DNA of 8,361 nucleotides. Source: DASSTJ01 sp035707965 (GTDB taxonomy: Bacteria > Actinomycetota > Actinomycetes > Actinomycetales > Angustibacteraceae). The notes under the pieces are model-generated. The model did no database searches. It saw only the letters and a program-made list of their open reading frames with translations, and was not told the DNA's origin. Location of the stretch: NCBI GenBank assembly GCA_035707965.1, contig DASSTJ010000174.1, positions 1-8,361 of the forward strand, written 5' to 3'. The translations under genes and the position numbers were made by a program. How positions within the stretch are numbered: position 1 is the stretch's first letter; every line of letters starts with the position of its first letter. Below are positions 5,177 through 8,361 of this stretch, piece by piece.

Positions 5177-6411
5177 CCCAGGCGCCGCTGGTCGAGCCGG
5201 GCCCGCCGCTGACGCGTGAGCAGACGGCGAGGTACGCCCGGCACCTGCTCATCCCGGACGTCGGCGAGGTGGGTCAGCGCCGGCTGTGCGCCGCCCGGGT
5301 TGCCGTGCTCGGCGCTGGTGGCCTGGGCTCTCCGGCGCTGCTGTACCTGGCGGCCGCCGGGGTCGGCACCATCGCGGTGATCGACCCGGACGTCGTGGAC
5401 ACCTCCAACCTGCAGCGACAGGTCGTGCACGGCGTGGAGGACGTGGGTCGGCGCAAGGTGGACTCCGCGGCCGACACGCTCGCTCAGGTGAACCCGCTGG
5501 TGAACGTGGTGCGGCACCCCGTGCGTCTCGACGCGGCGAACGCGCTCACGCTTCTCGACGGTTACGACCTCGTGGTCGACGGCACGGACAACTTCGCGAC
5601 GCGCTACCTCGTCAACGACGCGTGCGTGCTCCTCGGCATCCCGTACGTGTGGGGGTCGGTGTTCCGCTTCGACGGCCAGGTGAGCGTGTTCTGGGGCCGG
5701 TCGGGCCCGGACAGCGAGCAGGAGCACCCGTGCTACCGCTGCCTGTTCCCTCAGGCGCCTCCGGCGGGCAGCGTGCCGTCGTGCGCGGAGGGCGGGGTGC
5801 TCGGCGTGCTGTGCGCGGCGGTCGGCGCGGCCCAGGGCACCGAGGCGGTGAAGCTCATCACGGGCATCGGCGAGCCGCTGCTCGGGCGCCTGCTCGTGCA
5901 CGACGCGCTCCAGGCGACCTGGCGTGAGCTGACCGTGCGCCCGGACCCGTCGTGCGCGGTGTGCGGCAAGGAGCCGACGATCACCCGCGAGACCGGGCTC
6001 CCGGACTACGAGGTGTTCTGCGGCTTGCCGTCCGTCGGCGCGGACGTCGCAGCTGCGGACGCGCACGTGGCGTCGTCCGACGAGGTGACCGCCACCGAGC
6101 TGGCCGACCTGCTGCGCCGTCGCGACCGCGGCGAGACGGACCTCGTGCTCGTCGACGTGCGTGAGCCGGGGGAGCGGGCGATCGTCTGCATCCCCGGCGC
6201 GGTGCCGGTGGCGCGAGCGCTCTTCGACTCGGGAGAGGCCTTCGAGGCGATCCCGTTCGACCGGCCGGTCGTGCTGCACTGCCGGTCCGGCGCACGCTCC
6301 GCCACCGCCCTCGAGCTGCTGCGCGCGGCGGGCCACCCGGATGCCCGGCACCTCGCGGGCGGGGTGCTGGCGTGGGTGGAGCAGGTCGACCCGTCGCTGC
6401 CGACGTACTGA
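5173..6411 (+). CDS. moeZ: MoeZ: adenylyltransferase/sulfurtransferase (ThiF/MoeB domain plus rhodanese domain)
   Basis: A 412-residue two-domain enzyme. It adenylates the C-terminal Gly-Gly of ubiquitin-like sulfur carriers and then converts it to a thiocarboxylate, feeding molybdopterin, thiamine-thiazole or CysO-dependent cysteine synthesis. The ThiF/MoeB domain has RYARHLL near the start, the nucleotide loop GAGGLGSP from G47, NLQRQVVHG, and DGTDNFATRYLVND. The zinc Cys pairs are CYRC (C187, C190) and CAVC (C261, C264), and C204 lies in the loop CAEGGVLG. The rhodanese domain (about 300-408) has the catalytic loop CRSGARSA with C370, so the sulfur-transfer Cys is intact. The length agrees with M. 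tuberculosis MoeZ (about 390). GTG 5173 overlaps the DUF3152 stop as GTGA; GTG 5146 would add nine residues. The alkyltransferase-like gene follows 12 nt later. The carrier partners are not in the window. Confidence 0.96.
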   Translation: MTQAPLVEPGPPLTREQTARYARHLLIPDVGEVGQRRLCAARVAVLGAGGLGSPALLYLAAAGVGTIAVIDPDVVDTSNLQRQVVHGVEDVGRRKVDSAADTLAQVNPLVNVVRHPVRLDAANALTLLDGYDLVVDGTDNFATRYLVNDACVLLGIPYVWGSVFRFDGQVSVFWGRSGPDSEQEHPCYRCLFPQAPPAGSVPSCAEGGVLGVLCAAVGAAQGTEAVKLITGIGEPLLGRLLVHDALQATWRELTVRPDPSCAVCGKEPTITRETGLPDYEVFCGLPSVGADVAAADAHVASSDEVTATELADLLRRRDRGETDLVLVDVREPGERAIVCIPGAVPVARALFDSGEAFEAIPFDRPVVLHCRSGARSATALELLRAAGHPDARHLAGGVLAWVEQVDPSLPTY

Positions 6412-6423
6412 GCCTGGTTCGGC

Positions 6424-6786
6424 ATGACGGACGACAGGAGCGAGCTGGCTCGGGACGCCAGCGATGTCGTGAGCGACCTGCCGCCGTACGCCGAGCTGGT
6501 GCTCGACACCGTGGAGCGCATCCCGCCGGGACGGGTGCTGGCGTACGGCGACATCGCGGAGCTCGTCGGTGAGGGCGGCCCGCGGCAGGTCGGGGCGGTG
6601 ATGTCCCGCTACGGCAGCCTCGTGCCGTGGTGGCGGGTGCTGCACGCCGACGGCACGCCACCGGTGTGCCACGACGGCCGGGCAATCGTGGCCTACCGCG
6701 CCGAGGGGACGCCGATGCGTTCGGGCGGGACGCGGGTCGACATGCGGCTGGCGCGCTGGGACGGACAGGAGGAAGCCGCGGGCTGA
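6424..6786 (+). CDS. Alkyltransferase-like protein (ATL, MGMT family, catalytic Cys replaced by Trp)
   Basis: A 120-residue protein of the MGMT DNA-binding domain family. The core runs from about residue 21: a wing/helix part with IPPGRVLAYGDIA (33-45), the recognition-helix segment GPRQVGAVMSRYG with the probable base-flipping Arg R54, and PWWRV (68-72). In true O6-alkylguanine transferases this last motif is PCHRV. Trp replaces the acceptor Cys here, so the protein should bind and flip alkylated guanine without repairing it, as known ATLs do to recruit nucleotide excision repair. The His after it is also changed, to Trp. The N-terminus is about 15-20 residues longer than is usual; GTG 6469 (V16) is an alternative start. 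ATG 6424 has no clear SD and lies 12 nt after moeZ. The AdnA-like gene follows after 55 nt. The M. tuberculosis counterpart is Rv3204. Confidence 0.92.
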   Translation: MTDDRSELARDASDVVSDLPPYAELVLDTVERIPPGRVLAYGDIAELVGEGGPRQVGAVMSRYGSLVPWWRVLHADGTPPVCHDGRAIVAYRAEGTPMRSGGTRVDMRLARWDGQEEAAG

Positions 6787-6841
6787 CGGGCCACGTCGCC
6801 GGGTCCGCGAGGGTGTCGGTCGGCTGTGATGTCATCGACGC

Positions 6842-8361
6842 ATGCCTCCCTCCGCGCCTCAGGTGCTGCTGCGCCGCGAGGTGCTGGCGGCCCACGCCCC
6901 GCCGGCTCTCGACGCGGTGCAGAAGCAGGTCGTCGCGCACCGGGGCGGTTCCTTGCGGGTGCTTGGCGCGCCCGGCACCGGCAAGACGACGACGCTGGTG
7001 GAAGCGGTGGTCGACCGGGTGGAGCGCGACGGGCTGGACGCCGGTGAGGTGCTCGTCCTTGCGCCGACCCGGGTCGCTGCGGCGCGGCTGCGCGAGCGCG
7101 TCACGGCTCGGCTGGCCCGCACCGTTCGCGAGCCCCTGGCCCGCACCCCGCAGTCGTTCGCGTTCGGCGTGCTGCGTCGCGTGGCCGCTGCCGCCGACGA
7201 GCCGGCGCCGCGACTGATCTCCGGCCCGGAGCAGGACCTGGTACTGCGCGAGCTGTTGGCCGGGCACGTGGCCGGCGTGGGCGCTCGCCCGCAGTGGCCG
7301 CACGAGCTGCTGCCCGCGCTCGCCACGCGAGGGTTCCGGGGGCAGCTGCGCGACCTGGTGATGCGAGCGGTGGAACGGGGGGTCGACCCGGTGTCGCTCG
7401 CCGAGCTGGGACGCCGGCACGGTCGTCCCGACTGGGTGGCCGCTGCTCACGTGCTGCAGGAGTACCTCGACGTCACGGCCCTGGCGGCGCCGGGTGCCTA
7501 TGACCCCGCCTCGATCACCGGTGCCGCTGCGGCGGCTCTCGCCGACGACCCGGTGCTGCTCGACGAGGTGAGGGCGCAGACGCGGTTCGTGGCGGTGGAC
7601 GACGCGCACGAGGCCACGCCGGCCGTCGCAGCTCTCGTGCGCACCGTGGTCGGCAGCGCGGGCGAGCTGCTGCTCGTCGGCGATCCGGACGCGACGACGC
7701 AAGGCTTCCGCGGGGCCGACCCGTCCCTGCTCGTGGACGGGCCGGGTGCGGTCGTGCGGCTGCGCACCGCGTGGCGGCAGGGCGCGGCGCTGCGGCAGGT
7801 CACGCAGCGGGTCGCCTCGCGGATCGGCGCGGTCGGGGGAGCCGCGCACCGGCTGGTCACGGGACCGACCGAGCCGCGGCCGGCCGGCACGGCCGAGGCG
7901 CACGTCCTGCGTTCAGCGACGCACGAGGCCTCGTTCGTCGCCGAGCTGCTGCGACGGCACCACCTCGAGCACCAGGTGCCGTGGTCGCAGATGGCGGTGG
8001 TGGTGCGGGGAGGCTCTCGGACGTCGACCCTGCGGCGGGTGCTGACGGCGGCTGAGGTGCCGGTGGACGTCCCGGCGACCGAGCAGCCGGTTCGCGACCA
8101 GGCGGCCGTCGTCCCGCTGCTCGACGCGTTCTCCACGGCGCTGGCGCTCGCGCACGGGCACGAGCATCCGCTCGACGCCGAGCGGGCCGTGGCGCTGCTG
8201 ACCTCGCCGCTCGGCGGTGCCGACGCGGTGGCGCTTCGTCGGCTGCGACGGGCACTGCGGTCGCAGGAGCTGGGGGCGGTCGACGACGCCGAGCCGGGCG
8301 GCGTCGTCGTGGCTCGCACCAGCGACGAGCTGCTCGTCGCCGCTCTGCTCGACCCTGTCCT
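6842..8361 (+). CDS. adnA: AdnA-like UvrD/RecB-family ATP-dependent helicase, N-terminal part (cut by window edge)
   Basis: The first 506 residues of a superfamily 1A helicase, running off the right edge with no stop. Visible motifs: Walker A GAPGTGKT (42-49), motif Ia APTRVAAARLRERV, motif II VDDAHE (D253-D254-A255-H256), motif III GDPDATTQGFRGAD (280-293) and the motif-IV-like LRTAWRQG. Motif II has Asp where UvrD-type helicases carry the catalytic Glu, and motif III lacks the usual Gln. Position after moeZ and the ATL gene matches Rv3202c (AdnA). AdnA is the partner of AdnB in the mycobacterial motor-nuclease that resects double-strand breaks and has a C-terminal RecB-type nuclease domain, which would lie beyond the window. 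ATG 6842 is the first start after an in-frame TGA at 6827; there is no clear SD. A plain UvrD-like helicase is the alternative. Family is sure; the AdnA assignment is likely. Confidence 0.85.
   Translation, partial: MPPSAPQVLLRREVLAAHAPPALDAVQKQVVAHRGGSLRVLGAPGTGKTTTLVEAVVDRVERDGLDAGEVLVLAPTRVAAARLRERVTARLARTVREPLARTPQSFAFGVLRRVAAAADEPAPRLISGPEQDLVLRELLAGHVAGVGARPQWPHELLPALATRGFRGQLRDLVMRAVERGVDPVSLAELGRRHGRPDWVAAAHVLQEYLDVTALAAPGAYDPASITGAAAAALADDPVLLDEVRAQTRFVAVDDAHEATPAVAALVRTVVGSAGELLLVGDPDATTQGFRGADPSLLVDGPGAVVRLRTAWRQGAALRQVTQRVASRIGAVGGAAHRLVTGPTEPRPAGTAEAHVLRSATHEASFVAELLRRHHLEHQVPWSQMAVVVRGGSRTSTLRRVLTAAEVPVDVPATEQPVRDQAAVVPLLDAFSTALALAHGHEHPLDAERAVALLTSPLGGADAVALRRLRRALRSQELGAVDDAEPGGVVVARTSDELLVAALLDPV

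Noticed and set aside
5035..6672. 545-codon leftward open frame over moeZ
   Set aside because: It is antisense to moeZ, whose domains and catalytic cysteines are complete; the translation is His/Arg/Val-rich noise.
5981..7903. 640-codon leftward open frame over moeZ, ATL and adnA
   Set aside because: It spans three real genes on the other strand and becomes Arg/Pro/Ala low complexity; typical of stop-poor high-GC antisense.
1..8361. Mobile element, prophage or defence island
   Set aside because: No transposase, integrase, att-like repeat or phage gene; gene content and order match conserved actinobacterial core.

Overview
The window is very GC-rich, compactly coded DNA from an actinomycete. 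GC content is high throughout, GTG and TTG starts are common, and several families seen here (DUF3107, DUF3152, MoeZ, an AdnA-like helicase) are typical of Actinobacteria. The gene set and order match, from memory, the Mycobacterium tuberculosis block Rv3202c-Rv3211 (adnA, alkyltransferase-like gene, moeZ, DUF3152 gene, tetR, DUF3107 gene, ferritin-like gene, rhlE). This is therefore conserved chromosomal core, not a mobile island. I see no IS element, prophage, CRISPR array, tRNA or rRNA.

Left part (1-1887): the N-terminal half of a DEAD-box RNA helicase leaves leftward. A ferritin-like/MiaE-like protein is transcribed divergently from it, rightward. The latter converges on a leftward gene for a small GlsB/YeaQ-type three-helix membrane protein. 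The convergent junction holds two back-to-back stem-loops that should terminate both transcripts.

Middle part (1888-3228): a leftward pair encodes a TetR-family regulator (TTG start, strong SD) and a 74-residue DUF3107 protein. The divergent intergenic region to the right holds a 7+7 bp inverted repeat over the likely tetR -10 box, a candidate autoregulatory operator, and a second inverted repeat nearer the rightward gene.

Right part (3229-8361): a rightward, tightly packed gene string. It encodes a 358-residue uncharacterised protein with a repeat-rich linker and a LeuA-regulatory-like C-terminus; a membrane-anchored DUF3152 protein with a metzincin-type zinc-protease motif; MoeZ (overlapping the previous stop as GTGA); an alkyltransferase-like protein (PWWR in place of PCHR); and the first 506 residues of an AdnA-like UvrD/RecB-type helicase, cut by the window edge. 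The string combines sulfur-carrier activation (MoeZ), DNA lesion recognition (ATL) and double-strand-break end processing (AdnA).

I found no obvious new multi-gene system. The most interesting items are the metzincin signature in DUF3152, the two-domain uncharacterised protein with expanding in-frame repeats, the degenerate motor motifs of the AdnA-like protein, and the TetR candidate operator.
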